A stretch of DNA of 64,000 nt from CAZGAQ01 sp964523405 (GCA_964523405.1 CAZGAQ010000022.1:1-64000), one strand, 5' to 3'. Numbered from the stretch's first letter, positions 18,152 through 27,499 are shown. Program-made: numbers and translations. The notes: generated by a model from the sequence alone, not told the origin.

Positions 18152-18577
18152 TCAGAAGGACTGCGAATCGTCGTCGGCCGCGCTGGTTGCCGGCTGCTCG
18201 GCCAGCCCCACGAATGGGGCCAGGACGTCGCGCAGTTGCTCGGGGCGGAAAGGCTTGCGGACGTAGCCGCGGGCGCCCACCGCCATGAGCTCCTGGATGC
18301 GCGTCTCGCTGCCCTCGGTCGAAGCGATGATGACCGGGATGTCGCGCAACCGCTCATCATCCCGGATGCGGGTCACCAGCTTGACCCCGTTCATCACCGG
18401 CATGTTGATGTCCAGCAGGACGACGCTGATCGGATGCTTGGCCATCTGCGCCAGGGCCTCGATGCCGTTGCCGGCTTCGTAAATCTCGCCCACATCCAGC
18501 CCGCTGATGGCCAGCGTGCGCTTGATCATGCCTCGCATCGTGCCCGAATCGTCGACGACCAGTACGTTGGCGGCCAT
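18152..18577 (-). CDS. CheY-like single-domain response regulator
   Basis: A 141-residue receiver domain. The phosphoacceptor Asp is in 'VVLLDINMPVMNG', the acidic pair in 'VLVVDDS', the switch Thr/Ser in 'VIIASTEGS' and the Lys in 'YVRKPFRP'. It has no output domain. It is the last gene of a chemosensory operon (cheA-cheW-cheD-HDOD-cheY), 10 bases after the HDOD gene. It would receive phosphate from the CheA encoded upstream. A short acidic tail (DDD) ends the protein. Confidence 0.92.
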   Translation of the reverse strand: MAANVLVVDDSGTMRGMIKRTLAISGLDVGEIYEAGNGIEALAQMAKHPISVVLLDINMPVMNGVKLVTRIRDDERLRDIPVIIASTEGSETRIQELMAVGARGYVRKPFRPEQLRDVLAPFVGLAEQPATSAADDDSQSF

Positions 18578-18587
18578 GTTGCACTTC

Positions 18588-19442
18588 CTACTTCGCGGCG
18601 AGGACCACCTGCACCGACTTCACTTCCGCAATCACCTCGGCGCCCACGGCTTCCAGGTCCGACTGGGCCAGGGCGTGTCGCGTCAGAACCTGCGGACACA
18701 CCCGGTACGACAAGCCATCGTCGCCGGCGCCCACGCCCAACAGAATGCAGACAGAATCGGCCAGATGCAAGGCGTCCACCAGGGGATCAGGCGTCGGCAT
18801 CAGTTCCGGTTCGTGATGATAGCGCACGCACTGCACAATGGCCGACGGTAGATTCCAGGTCTCCGCCAGTCGCGCGCCGATCTCGGGGTGCGTGAAGCCC
18901 AGCACTTGCGACTCCGCTTCGATGAACGACATGTGCTGCTGGGACACGCGCTGCGCGATCTCGCTGTACTCGCGGGCCACGAACTCGTTCAAGATCACCT
19001 TGCCCACGTCGTGCAGCAGCCCGGCCGTGAACAGCAACCCCACTTGCTTGAGCCGCATCGGCCGCGCCAGCAGTTGGGCCCCCAGCGCCACACCCACGGA
19101 GTGCAGCCACAGCGCCCCGGAGGGCAGACCGTAGCCCGTTTGCGGGCGGCTGAGCAGGGCCTTGGTGTGGGCGGCGATGACGAGTTGTAGGACTTTCACC
19201 GTGCCCAGCAGGCGCACCGCGTCGTCCAGCGATTCGATGGTGCGCGCCAGGCCGAAGTAGGCCGAGTTGCACAGCCGCAGCACTTCGGCCGTCAGCGTCT
19301 GGTCATAGCGGATCGTGTCCACGATCTGGGCTAGGGTGCTGGACGGATCGCCCACGACCGACATCAGGCGGCGCAGCGTTTCAGGCAGCGGCGGCAGGGT
19401 GCCGACGCGCTCGATGATTTCGTCAATGACGGGAGTGCTCAC
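18588..19442 (-). CDS. HDOD domain signalling protein
   Basis: A 284-residue HDOD protein, a metal-independent HD-related domain often paired with chemotaxis or two-component genes. Typical features are 'LPPLPETLRRLMSVVGDPSSTL', 'LTAEVLRLCNSAYFG', 'LLHDVGKVILN' and 'CVRYHHEPE'. Its start codon overlaps the cheD stop by four bases (ATGA), implying coupled translation. Its role in the chemosensory operon is unknown. HDOD proteins elsewhere influence motility, gliding or gene regulation. Confidence 0.9.
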   Translation of the reverse strand: MSTPVIDEIIERVGTLPPLPETLRRLMSVVGDPSSTLAQIVDTIRYDQTLTAEVLRLCNSAYFGLARTIESLDDAVRLLGTVKVLQLVIAAHTKALLSRPQTGYGLPSGALWLHSVGVALGAQLLARPMRLKQVGLLFTAGLLHDVGKVILNEFVAREYSEIAQRVSQQHMSFIEAESQVLGFTHPEIGARLAETWNLPSAIVQCVRYHHEPELMPTPDPLVDALHLADSVCILLGVGAGDDGLSYRVCPQVLTRHALAQSDLEAVGAEVIAEVKSVQVVLAAK

Positions 19443-19915
19443 AGCGGCACCTCCTGGCTGCGCGATTTGATGGTCACGATGCCGGACACCACCTCGAGCT
19501 TGAGCGTGCGGCTGGCCGACCCGCCCACATCCTCGGCCTTGATCATGACCCCATTCTTCCAGAAGATTTTCCGCAGGGCGAGGTAGTTGCGCTTGCCGAT
19601 GTTGAATGTCCCGTTGTCATCCAGCAGTTGCGAGCCGCCGGCCACCTTCACGATCAGCCGGTTCTTGACCGCGCCCAGCTCGTATGCCGCCCGGAACAGC
19701 TTGGGGATGCCGGTGTCCGCGAACATCGCGGGATTGGCCCGGGCCTTGTCCGGCGAGAGCTGCGAATCGGGCAGCATGTAGTGCAGCATGCCGCCGACGT
19801 GCGCCGCCGGGTCCCAGATGGCGACGCCGATGCAGCTGCCCAGCGAGTAGGTGATCAGCGTCGCGCTGGGGTCGTTGGAGACCGCCAGGTCCGCGATGTC
19901 CACCACGACACTCAT
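19439..19915 (-). CDS. cheD: Chemoreceptor glutamine deamidase CheD
   Basis: CheD, 158 residues, deamidates glutamines on chemoreceptors and can also bind CheC. The catalytic Cys28 is in 'LGSCIGV' and His45 in 'GGMLHYMLP', both intact, with Thr in 'FNIGKRN' context downstream. It is the third gene of the che operon. No receptor (MCP), CheR or CheB is encoded in the window, so its substrate must be elsewhere. Confidence 0.93.
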   Translation of the reverse strand: MSVVVDIADLAVSNDPSATLITYSLGSCIGVAIWDPAAHVGGMLHYMLPDSQLSPDKARANPAMFADTGIPKLFRAAYELGAVKNRLIVKVAGGSQLLDDNGTFNIGKRNYLALRKIFWKNGVMIKAEDVGGSASRTLKLEVVSGIVTIKSRSQEVPL

Positions 19916-20036
19916 GACGTGCTCTCGTCAGCGGCCCGCCGGCCCGCTGGTCCCATCGCGCTCGGTTGCTCAACTCCGTCGTGCGACCTGCGCCGCGGGC
20001 GCCGCCGCGTGGGCGACGCCCCCGGCGCCGGCGTGG

Positions 20037-20540
20037 TCAGGCGTTCTCGGGTGCGACCGCATCGAGCACGGCCGCCATCTCCGCCGAACCCAGCACCTTG
20101 TCAATGTCCAGCAGGATCTTCACATCGTCCTTCACCTTGCCCATCCCCAGGATGAAGGTCGTGTCGACCGAGGCCCCCAGCGGCGGCGGCGGGTCGATCT
20201 GCTCGTCGCTGATATCCAGCACTTCCTGGACCGTGTCCACAATCACGCCCACCAGCGCCCCGACGTCCACCACCACGATGCACGTCTGGTCCGTGTACGC
20301 CGTCGGGTCGATGCCGAACTTCAGCCGCAGGTCGATGACCGGGATCACCTTGCCGCGGAGGTTGATCACGCCCTTTACGTCCGGCGGCACCTGCGGAATC
20401 GCCGTGATGTCCATGATCCCGATGATTTCGCGCACCTTCAGGATCTCGAGCCCGTACTCCTCGCCCGCCAGGCTGAAAGTCAGGTACTTGCCGCCCAACG
20501 TCGTGGTTCGAGTCTCTCGCGGTTCCAGCATCGTTTCCAT
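20037..20540 (-). CDS. cheW: CheW-type chemosensory coupling protein
   Basis: CheW, 167 residues, links receptors to the CheA kinase at the inner face of the membrane. Landmarks are 'YLTFSLAGEEYGLEILKVREI', 'VKGVINLRGKVIPVIDLRLKFG' and 'VVDVGALVGVIVDTVQEVL'. The start at 20540 has AGGAGA upstream. It lies 49 bases after cheA and 121 bases before cheD. Confidence 0.94.
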   Translation of the reverse strand: METMLEPRETRTTTLGGKYLTFSLAGEEYGLEILKVREIIGIMDITAIPQVPPDVKGVINLRGKVIPVIDLRLKFGIDPTAYTDQTCIVVVDVGALVGVIVDTVQEVLDISDEQIDPPPPLGASVDTTFILGMGKVKDDVKILLDIDKVLGSAEMAAVLDAVAPENA

Positions 20541-20589
20541 GCGGATTCTCCTGTCTCACCGGCGCGCCCACCGGGCCGCGCCTGTCTTC

Positions 20590-23106
20590 CTACACCGCGG
20601 CGAGAGCCGGCTCGACCGGCGCTGTCGCGTGCGCTGCTCCCGTTTCGTCTGCGTCCGGGTTCGCCGCCGCTGCGACCGCCGCCGGGGTGGCCGCAAACGC
20701 CGGCGTGTGACTCTGGTTGTGCAGCGCCAGCACGCCGCTGGGCTCCAGAATCAGCCCCACGCGTCCGTCGCCCAGGATCGCCGCCCCCGAAACACCCTTG
20801 ATCTTCTTGAAACGCTCGCCGAGCGTCTTGATCACCACCTGTTGCTGCCCGATCAGCTCCTCCACGACCAGCGCAATCTTGCGCCCCTCGGCCTGGACGA
20901 TCACGACCAGGTTCTCGCACGGATCGACCGGCGTGTTGTAGCCGAACAGCGCCCCGAGCTGAATCAGCGGACACAGCTCACCGCGCACCTGCACCATCGC
21001 GCCGCGCCGCTGCACCGACGTGATCTGCCGCGCCTCCGGGCGCAGCGACTGCTCGATCAGGATGGTCGGGATGATCATCCGCTCCGCGTTTACCCGCACC
21101 AGCATGCCGTCGATGATCGCCAGCGTCAGCGGCAGGCGGATCATGAAGACGCTGCCCTTGCCCTTCTCCGACTGGATCTCGATCTTGCCGCGCAACTGCT
21201 CCACGTTCCGCTTCACCACATCCATGCCGACGCCCCGCCCCGAAACGTCCGTGACCTTCTCCGCCGTCGAGAACCCCGGCTGCAGAATCAGCGCGAACGC
21301 CTGCTGCTCGGTGAGCTGATCCTCCGGACCCACCAGCCCGCGCTCGATGCCCTTGGCAATCAGCACGTCGCGGTCCAGACCCTTCCCGTCGTCCCGAATC
21401 TCAATCACGATGCTGTCGCCCTGATGGTACGCGTTGAGCTGCACTTGCCCGGCCTCGGGCTTGCCCGCCGCGCGCCGCACCTCCGGCCGCTCGATGCCGT
21501 GATCGATCGCGTTCCGCACCAGGTGCACGAGCGGATCGGAAATCTGCTGGATCACGTTCTTGTCCAGCTCCGTCTCCTCGCCGCTGATCGTCAACTCCAC
21601 GGCCTTGCTGACCTTGCGCGACAGGTCGCGCACCAGCCGCCGCATCTTCTGGAACGTGTGCCCGATCGGCACCATCCGCATGCCCATCGCCGTTTCCTGC
21701 ACGTCACGCACGATCTTCGTCACCTGCGCCACGTTGCGGGCCAGCTTCTCGTCTTCGTGAATCTTCTCGCTCAGCCCCACCATCGATTGCGCGATCACCA
21801 GCTCGCCCACCGCGTCGACCAGCGCGTCCAGCTTGCCCGTGTCCACGCGGATCGAGCTGTCCAGCATCGCCTTGCCTGCGTCCTGCGGCTGACTCGTCGT
21901 CCGCTTGAGCGCGTCGTCGGTCGCCGCCGGGTGCGCCCCAGCCTGGCGCGACGACGTCACTTCGCCCGCCGGCTCGTCCACGCCGTCGTCCCCGTCCGGC
22001 GCCTCGACCGTGCCGCTCGCCACCAGCAGCTCGCCCAGCGTCGGCCGCGTGGCACGCGCTCCGAAATCCGTCAGCCCGGCCGCCGCCCGCCTGAGCTGGT
22101 GCATGATGTCCGTGATCTCCGGCTGCGGGCACGGCTCGCCCGTCGGCGCCGCCATGTATTGCCGGATCGCCCCGAGCTGCGTCTTGAGCGTGTCCACCGC
22201 CGCAAAAATCAGGTCCACCACCCCTGCGTTGATCGTCGTCTCGCCCCGCCGGCCCTGGTCCAGAATCGTCTCGATCTCGTGCGTCAGCCGGTTGATGTCC
22301 CGCAGGTTCAGAAAGCCCGCGATGCCCTTGATCGTGTGGAACGGCCGGAACAGCTCGTTGAGCTTCTCCGCGTCCGTGTTGTTCGCCTCGACCTCCAAGA
22401 GCCCCGCCTCGATCGTATCCATGTGCTCCGCAGCTTCTTCGAGGAACCCTTCGAGATGCTCGCGCTCCCCCAGGTCGAGCATCAGTGGCTCGCTCACGTA
22501 CGGCTCAATCTTCGGCTCCGGCTTCGCTTCCGCGGCCGGTGCAGGAGCCGCGGCCGGTGCCGGCGGTGCGGCTGCCGGCGCCTTCGCCGGCGCCTTCGCC
22601 GGAGCCGCCGCGGGCGCTGCGGCGGGTTTTGTCGCCGCGGCCGGTTGCGGTGCCGCCTTCACCGCGGCGGCCGGTACTGCCGGCGCCGCCGGGGCCGCGG
22701 GCTTCGCCGCTGCGGCCGGTTTCGCCGCCGCCGGTTCGTCCCCCATGACCGAGACCGTCCCCGGCCCGCTGCCGATCGCGATGGCCATGCGGCTCAGCAC
22801 CGATTCGGGGTCGGTGGTCTGACCCGCCACGGCCTGCCCCAGGGTGCGCACAATCTCCGGAATCAAGGCGGCGCCGCCTTGCGGATCGGCCGCCTCATCC
22901 AGAATCAGCCGTTCCAGCAGCGTTACGAAGGCCTTCGCCAGGCGCACCAGCGGCGCGTGTGCGGCCGGATGATCCGGTGACGCCTCCGCTTCCGCCAGCA
23001 CCAGCCCCCACGAGTGCATCTGCGCCAGGCGCCCGAGATCGTTGCGGTTGACGGGGGTGGAAATCGCCTCGAGCAGACCTGCCATCGCTTCTTGTGCGGT
23101 CGTCAT
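20590..23106 (-). CDS. cheA: Chemosensory histidine kinase CheA
   Basis: CheA, 838 residues. The N-terminal ~110 residues are an unassigned helical region, followed by a long Ala/Pro/Lys linker (~122-200). The HPt domain carries phosphorylatable His257 in 'FRPFHTIKGIAGF'. Dimerisation ('VDAVGELVIAQSMV') and HATPase ('HLVRNAIDHGIERPE', 'DDGKGLD', 'GRGVGMDVV') domains follow. The C-terminal CheW-like domain ends near 800. The HPt domain is displaced from the usual N-terminal position by the extra region. CheA would phosphorylate the operon's CheY. Confidence 0.95.
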   Translation of the reverse strand: MTTAQEAMAGLLEAISTPVNRNDLGRLAQMHSWGLVLAEAEASPDHPAAHAPLVRLAKAFVTLLERLILDEAADPQGGAALIPEIVRTLGQAVAGQTTDPESVLSRMAIAIGSGPGTVSVMGDEPAAAKPAAAAKPAAPAAPAVPAAAVKAAPQPAAATKPAAAPAAAPAKAPAKAPAAAPPAPAAAPAPAAEAKPEPKIEPYVSEPLMLDLGEREHLEGFLEEAAEHMDTIEAGLLEVEANNTDAEKLNELFRPFHTIKGIAGFLNLRDINRLTHEIETILDQGRRGETTINAGVVDLIFAAVDTLKTQLGAIRQYMAAPTGEPCPQPEITDIMHQLRRAAAGLTDFGARATRPTLGELLVASGTVEAPDGDDGVDEPAGEVTSSRQAGAHPAATDDALKRTTSQPQDAGKAMLDSSIRVDTGKLDALVDAVGELVIAQSMVGLSEKIHEDEKLARNVAQVTKIVRDVQETAMGMRMVPIGHTFQKMRRLVRDLSRKVSKAVELTISGEETELDKNVIQQISDPLVHLVRNAIDHGIERPEVRRAAGKPEAGQVQLNAYHQGDSIVIEIRDDGKGLDRDVLIAKGIERGLVGPEDQLTEQQAFALILQPGFSTAEKVTDVSGRGVGMDVVKRNVEQLRGKIEIQSEKGKGSVFMIRLPLTLAIIDGMLVRVNAERMIIPTILIEQSLRPEARQITSVQRRGAMVQVRGELCPLIQLGALFGYNTPVDPCENLVVIVQAEGRKIALVVEELIGQQQVVIKTLGERFKKIKGVSGAAILGDGRVGLILEPSGVLALHNQSHTPAFAATPAAVAAAANPDADETGAAHATAPVEPALAAV

Positions 23107-23728
23107 AGCTGCCCCAAAGTCAAATGGGAACTCACGTTCCGGACCGGCCGTACGGTCGGGCTCCGGTGTTGGGTACGGTACTCTTCAACCGTGTCGTGCC
23201 GGGCGCCGTGCCGTTGCCTGTGGTTACTCGCCCGATTCTCGGCGCGACACACTCCTGTCGCGGGCGCGACCTCACGCGTCACTAGTTGTTGGCGGCACCG
23301 GGCGACCCACCGGTCACCCGCGTGGCGGAGGCGGGCGCCTCACGTAGCGCCCGCGGCGGCGCGCTGCCGCACGGGCCCTGATCCGGCCCACGAGATGCGG
23401 CGTTCCTTAGGGTTATCGTTTCGGATACGCCGCGCGTTGAATTGTCGCGGGCCCGGGAAACTCTGCGCGGGCGCACCGACGACGCCTTCGCGCAGCCTCT
23501 GCCGCCTGCGGACCGCCGCCGGCGCCGCTTCACGCAACTTCTGCCTCTTGCCGGCGCCCCCAGGCATCTACCCGCGCAACATCCGCCGTTTCCAACGCCG
23601 CGCCGACAACCGGACGCGCACTTCTCGCGGCCACGCTCGGCGCACGATTCTGGGCCCGCGCTGCATGCTCCCGCGCCAGCCAACGGCCGTCGTGTTGCGG
23701 CGCGACTCCAGCGCCGCAGGTACGTGAC
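23107..23728 (+). other. Intergenic region without a supported gene
   Basis: About 620 bases between the cheA start and the epimerase fragment. Frames open here on both strands translate to Arg/Pro/Ala-rich sequence without motifs. No tRNA, terminator or clear promoter was found. Confidence 0.5.
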
Positions 23729-24151
23729 GTGCCCGTCTTCCTCGTACCCGGCGACGGCCGCTATCGCGTGCAGCCGATCCACGTCGAGAATCTCGCCGAC
23801 CTGGCCGTCACCGCCGGCGCCCGCTCCGATAACCTCGTCCTCGACGCCGTCGGCCCCGAGATATCTACTTTCGACGAGCTCGTGTACACGATTGCCGCCG
23901 CCCTCGGCCGCCGCGCCCGCCGCCTCCACGTGCCGCCCTGGCTCGCGCTTCGTGCCGCCCGCGTGATCGGCCGCCTCGTCGGAGACGTCACGTTGACCCG
24001 CGACGAACTCCGCGGCCTGATGGCCGACCTGCTCGTCTCCGCCGCTCCGCCCACCGGCACCACGCGTTTCACCGCCTGGCTGCGTGCGAACGCCGCCGAC
24101 GTCGGCCGCCACTACGCCTCCGAACTCCAGCGGCATTACGACCGAGGCTGA
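23729..24151 (+). pseudogene. C-terminal fragment of an NAD(P)-dependent epimerase/NmrA-like protein
   Basis: 140 residues that look like the substrate-binding end of an extended SDR: 'FLVPGDGRYRVQPIHVENLA', then 'NLVLDAVGPEISTFDELVYTI', 'HVPPWLALRAARVIGRLVGD' and a final 'YASELQRHY'. The N-terminal Rossmann half with its Gly-rich motif is absent, and none of the three plus frames over the upstream 500 bases restores it. It is most simply a decayed gene, although a start at the GTG 23729 could still be translated. Confidence 0.6.
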
Positions 24152-24275
24152 CGTTCCACCCCCAGAGCTGCGTACTCGCGACTCACGCACAATCCCCGGC
24201 GGCTTTTGCCACGCTTGTCGTATGTACCTGTAGAAGACGATCCCCGCGTGTGGAGTCCGGGAAGGGAGTCGCGGG

Positions 24276-25223
24276 ATGCCCGAAGCGAGCGCAAAATACT
24301 GCCTGACCTGTGGCTATGTCCTCGACTATCTGCCGCAGCCGCGTTGTCCGGAGTGCGGGCGGGGGTTCGATCCGGTTGACCCGGCCACGTACGCCACAGC
24401 CGGCGGCGGCAGGATCGCGCGAGTCGCGCGTTTCATTGGGCGGCAGGCGACCGCGGTCTGGGGAGCCCTGCCACTCATGTGGGGGCTCCTCGTGTCGCCC
24501 GCCGCTTCGCCGCTTACCGTGCCGGTGCTCCTCGGCGGTGTGGTCGTCAACCTCAGGCGGCGGCGCTGGTGGTCCACGGGCGCCATCGTCCTGCTTTCTC
24601 CGTTTGCCGTCGTTAGCTATACGGCAGCCTGGGACTACCTCGACGGCAGCGGTTGCCTGCGCGGCATGGGGCTCTTCTCGCTGGAGCACTACAACATTGA
24701 CCCTCAGTACCGTTGCCCGCGCCGCACCGGTGGCTGCGTCGTACGGGGGGGCGAGTGGGTGCGTATTGGTCCCTACAACCTCACCCTCAAGCTGCTGATC
24801 ACGGTCTGCGGCCCGATGCGCGGCTCGTATGTGGGGCCCTATCCCATGCGCGCGGACTGTCAGGCGGCCTTGGCGACGCCCACGGACATCACGCCCCAGG
24901 AACTGGCCAGCGACCGGGTCGTGCTCGGTGCGGACACTTGCACGCTGGACCCGGGGGTCGGCCGCCGACTCCTGGGGATTACGTGGCAAATGGTGCTGGA
25001 TGGTAGTTACCCGCTGGATGAGGCGCTCCGGGAGTTGGGGCCATTGCAGGCCGCCCGCTGGCACGGCTGCCTGATACTACGGATTCCAGAGGACCCGGTG
25101 TACGACTCGACTACCAAGCCGTTTATCATGGTTGCCATCGACCCCAACACCGGGCGCCCATTCGCGTACTTCAGCGAGGGCGCGTCTGTGCTGAGGCCGC
25201 CGAGAGTGCTGTGGCGGAAATGA
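24276..25223 (+). CDS. Zinc-ribbon membrane protein, long form (paralog 1 of 5)
   Basis: A 315-residue protein. Residues ~9-31 hold two CxxC pairs (CLTCGY...RCPECGRGF), a small zinc ribbon. Two hydrophobic stretches (~52-85 and ~95-115) look transmembrane. The C-terminal part carries 'FGPMRGSY.GPYP'-type sequence (here CGPMRGSYVGPYPMRADCQ), which is shared with the next gene only. It starts a tandem array of five paralogs. Function unknown. Such N-terminal ribbons are typical of planctomycete membrane proteins. Confidence 0.8.
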   Translation: MPEASAKYCLTCGYVLDYLPQPRCPECGRGFDPVDPATYATAGGGRIARVARFIGRQATAVWGALPLMWGLLVSPAASPLTVPVLLGGVVVNLRRRRWWSTGAIVLLSPFAVVSYTAAWDYLDGSGCLRGMGLFSLEHYNIDPQYRCPRRTGGCVVRGGEWVRIGPYNLTLKLLITVCGPMRGSYVGPYPMRADCQAALATPTDITPQELASDRVVLGADTCTLDPGVGRRLLGITWQMVLDGSYPLDEALRELGPLQAARWHGCLILRIPEDPVYDSTTKPFIMVAIDPNTGRPFAYFSEGASVLRPPRVLWRK

Positions 25224-25256
25224 GGCCGGCGGTTCCGTAGCCACTGGAGAACACGG

Positions 25257-26195
25257 ATGGCGCAGCCCAATGATGCCGCCGCCAAACGCTGCCTCACCTG
25301 CGGCTACATCCTCGATCACCTCCCCGCGCCGCGCTGCCCGGAGTGCGGGCGCGACTTTGACCCAACTGACCGCACGACGTACGCCGGCCCGGATGCCCGG
25401 ACCGCATTCCGTTGGCCGCGCGCCCTGGTCTTCCTCACTACATCGCCACTGGCCGTCGTCCCACTGACGTGGACGTGCCTGGTGGCCTGCGGACCGCCGC
25501 CCATCGGCTTTGTTTTCACGGTCCTGGGTCTGGGCGTCAATCTCGCTCGCCGGCGCTGGTCTCGGGCCGTCGCCATCGCCCTGCTCAATCCGCTCGCCGT
25601 CTTCTTCGTCCTGACGATCTTTGACTACTTCTCCGGCTCCGGCACCCTCTGGTATCCCTATCTGCCACGCGTGCAAAGCTGCAACGTAGACCCCGTTTAC
25701 CGCTGCCAAATCAACGGTCGCTACGCCTGGCCGCAATTTCCCGTCGACTGGCTGCACAACGCCACGCTGAAGACGCTCATTGCGGTCTTCGGCCCGATGC
25801 GCGGTTCGTACCTCGGTCCCTATCCGACCGCGCAGCAGTGCCAGGTGGCGCTGATTGGCGCCGATGAGCTGGACCCCAACGTGCTGGCGGCGGATCGGAT
25901 CGTGTTCCGTGAGCAGACGTTCCGCCTCGACAACGGTGTCGGGGCCGACATGCTGCGACGCTGGGCATGGCGAGGGCCGGCGGATTTCGCCAATGTGCGG
26001 CACGAGGCCGGCCCGCTGCAGGTCACGCTGTGGCAGGGGTGTCCCCTCTTGCGCAGTCCGCGGCGGCCCTACGCCCCGAACGAACCACGTGCCTTCCTTG
26101 TTGTCCTGGACCCCGTCCGCGGCCGTCCCTTCGCATATTACGCACAGGGCATACACCGTGGCGGTCCGCCCTCCCCGCGCTGGCTTCCGCCCTGA
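25257..26195 (+). CDS. Zinc-ribbon membrane protein, long form (paralog 2 of 5)
   Basis: A 312-residue full-length paralog of the preceding gene: N-terminal CLTCGY/RCPECGRDF ribbon, two or three membrane segments (~45-115), then an extracytoplasmic-looking domain with 'VFGPMRGSYLGPYPTAQQCQ' and a closing 'DPVRGRPFAYYAQG'. The paired Cys in this domain could form disulfides. Start ATG at 25257, 33 bases after the previous stop. Confidence 0.8.
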   Translation: MAQPNDAAAKRCLTCGYILDHLPAPRCPECGRDFDPTDRTTYAGPDARTAFRWPRALVFLTTSPLAVVPLTWTCLVACGPPPIGFVFTVLGLGVNLARRRWSRAVAIALLNPLAVFFVLTIFDYFSGSGTLWYPYLPRVQSCNVDPVYRCQINGRYAWPQFPVDWLHNATLKTLIAVFGPMRGSYLGPYPTAQQCQVALIGADELDPNVLAADRIVFREQTFRLDNGVGADMLRRWAWRGPADFANVRHEAGPLQVTLWQGCPLLRSPRRPYAPNEPRAFLVVLDPVRGRPFAYYAQGIHRGGPPSPRWLPP

Positions 26196-26232
26196 TTGAA
26201 TCCGCCGCCCGTCGCGGCCAGAATGGACACTC

Positions 26233-26661
26233 ATGGGGACCTCCCAACCCAAACGCTGCCTTGATTGCGGCTACATCCTCGACCACCTCCCCGAGCCCCG
26301 CTGCCCCGAGTGCGGGCGCACTTTCGACCCTGAAGACCCGCGGACGTTCCGATCGAATGCGGACTGCGAGCCGCGCATCATCCCCTGGGTGATGGGAAGC
26401 GCACTCAGCGCTGCTGTCTGCCTGCTGCTACTTGTGCTCCCGCCGCAGACGGCGACGACGTTCCGCATTTGGGCGGCGGTCGGAGTTGGAGCGCTCATGC
26501 TTGGCTTCGCCGTACTCGTGCGGAGCTTTTTCGGCCTGTTCTCATCCGTTTCCGAGTGGCGCGGGCGCTGGCTCGTCGCCTTCATCTTCGCCCTCGTACA
26601 GCTCACGGGCTGCGGCGTCGCGACGATCGTCTTCGCCAGTATGATGCTCAGTGGCATATGA
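26233..26661 (+). CDS. Zinc-ribbon membrane protein, short form (paralog 3 of 5)
   Basis: 142 residues: ribbon (CLDCGY...RCPECGRTF) followed by four hydrophobic segments and no large C-terminal domain. Its TGA overlaps the ATG of the next gene by four bases. Confidence 0.78.
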   Translation: MGTSQPKRCLDCGYILDHLPEPRCPECGRTFDPEDPRTFRSNADCEPRIIPWVMGSALSAAVCLLLLVLPPQTATTFRIWAAVGVGALMLGFAVLVRSFFGLFSSVSEWRGRWLVAFIFALVQLTGCGVATIVFASMMLSGI

Positions 26662-27065
26662 CTCAGCCCCAACCCAAACGCTGCCTCACCTGCGGCTACA
26701 TCCTCGACCACCTCCCCGAGCCGCGCTGTCCCGAGTGCGGGCGTGCCTTTGACCCATCGAATCCTGACACGTTCGAGACCGGCCCGCGCTGGCGGCCGAT
26801 GCGGGCGCCGCTGGCCGTCTGCCTCGCCCTGGTCTCGCCGTGCGTGATTGGTCCCTTTGGACCCGGCAGTCCCTTCTTCCTCATCGTGCTTGCCGTGCTC
26901 GCCGCCCTCATTCTCTGGCTGGGTATCACGGCCCTTGTGCGCCGCCCGCAGGAGCGGTACCCGCGCCAGCGCCTCGACACCGTCGTGGACTGGATTCTTG
27001 CCCCGCTGGCCATCCTGTTCGCCGGCATTATCCTGACCTTTCTCGTGCACGAGGTCTGGCGCTAG
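26658..27065 (+). CDS. Zinc-ribbon membrane protein, short form (paralog 4 of 5)
   Basis: 135 residues: CLTCGY/RCPECGRAF ribbon, then three hydrophobic segments. The ATG at 26658 (ATGA overlap with the upstream gene) was chosen because it places the ribbon at the N-terminus, as in the other copies. An upstream ATG at 26469 would overlap most of the previous gene. Confidence 0.78.
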   Translation: MTQPQPKRCLTCGYILDHLPEPRCPECGRAFDPSNPDTFETGPRWRPMRAPLAVCLALVSPCVIGPFGPGSPFFLIVLAVLAALILWLGITALVRRPQERYPRQRLDTVVDWILAPLAILFAGIILTFLVHEVWR

Positions 27066-27067
27066 TC

Positions 27068-27499
27068 ATGTCGTCCACGGATCCCAAACGCTGCCTCACC
27101 TGCGGCTACATCCTCGACCACCTCCCTGCGCCGCGCTGCCCGGAATGCGGACGCAAGTTCGATCCGGACGACACCGCCACGTACTTCACGCGCCCAGAAT
27201 CCGGGCGGCGGTACGCGTTCATTGCGGTGACCGGTTGCGTCCTGGTCGTCGTCAGCTTCTTGCTCTGGGGGAGCTCCCTGTCAGTGCATGGCAAGTGGCT
27301 GGCGCGCGTTATTGATTTCCTTGTCGTTCTGGTGATGGTCGTCGGCCTCGTCGGCCTGATGTTTGCGGGCATTCGAAGCGTGGAAGCCCTGCGCCGGCCC
27401 CGGCACCAGCTTACCTACCGCTGGGCTGCCCTCGCCGCGTGTGCGCTCGTTGTTGTGCCTGCCGTGCTCTGCGTTCTGGCTCTTCTGCGGACCTGCTGA
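27068..27499 (+). CDS. Zinc-ribbon membrane protein, short form (paralog 5 of 5)
   Basis: 143 residues: CLTCGY/RCPECGRKF ribbon followed by three to four hydrophobic segments. It starts three bases after the previous stop. The last member of the array; top6A follows after 114 bases with its own -10 box. Confidence 0.78.
   Translation: MSSTDPKRCLTCGYILDHLPAPRCPECGRKFDPDDTATYFTRPESGRRYAFIAVTGCVLVVVSFLLWGSSLSVHGKWLARVIDFLVVLVMVVGLVGLMFAGIRSVEALRRPRHQLTYRWAALAACALVVVPAVLCVLALLRTC

Noticed and set aside
19966..22980. A 1004-codon plus-strand frame opposite cheA and cheW
   Set aside because: The translation is Arg/His/Pro-rich without domains, while the opposite strand is a clear CheA and CheW.
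23282..23727. Several overlapping frames between cheA and the epimerase fragment
   Set aside because: No motifs, biased Arg/Pro composition, no ribosome sites.
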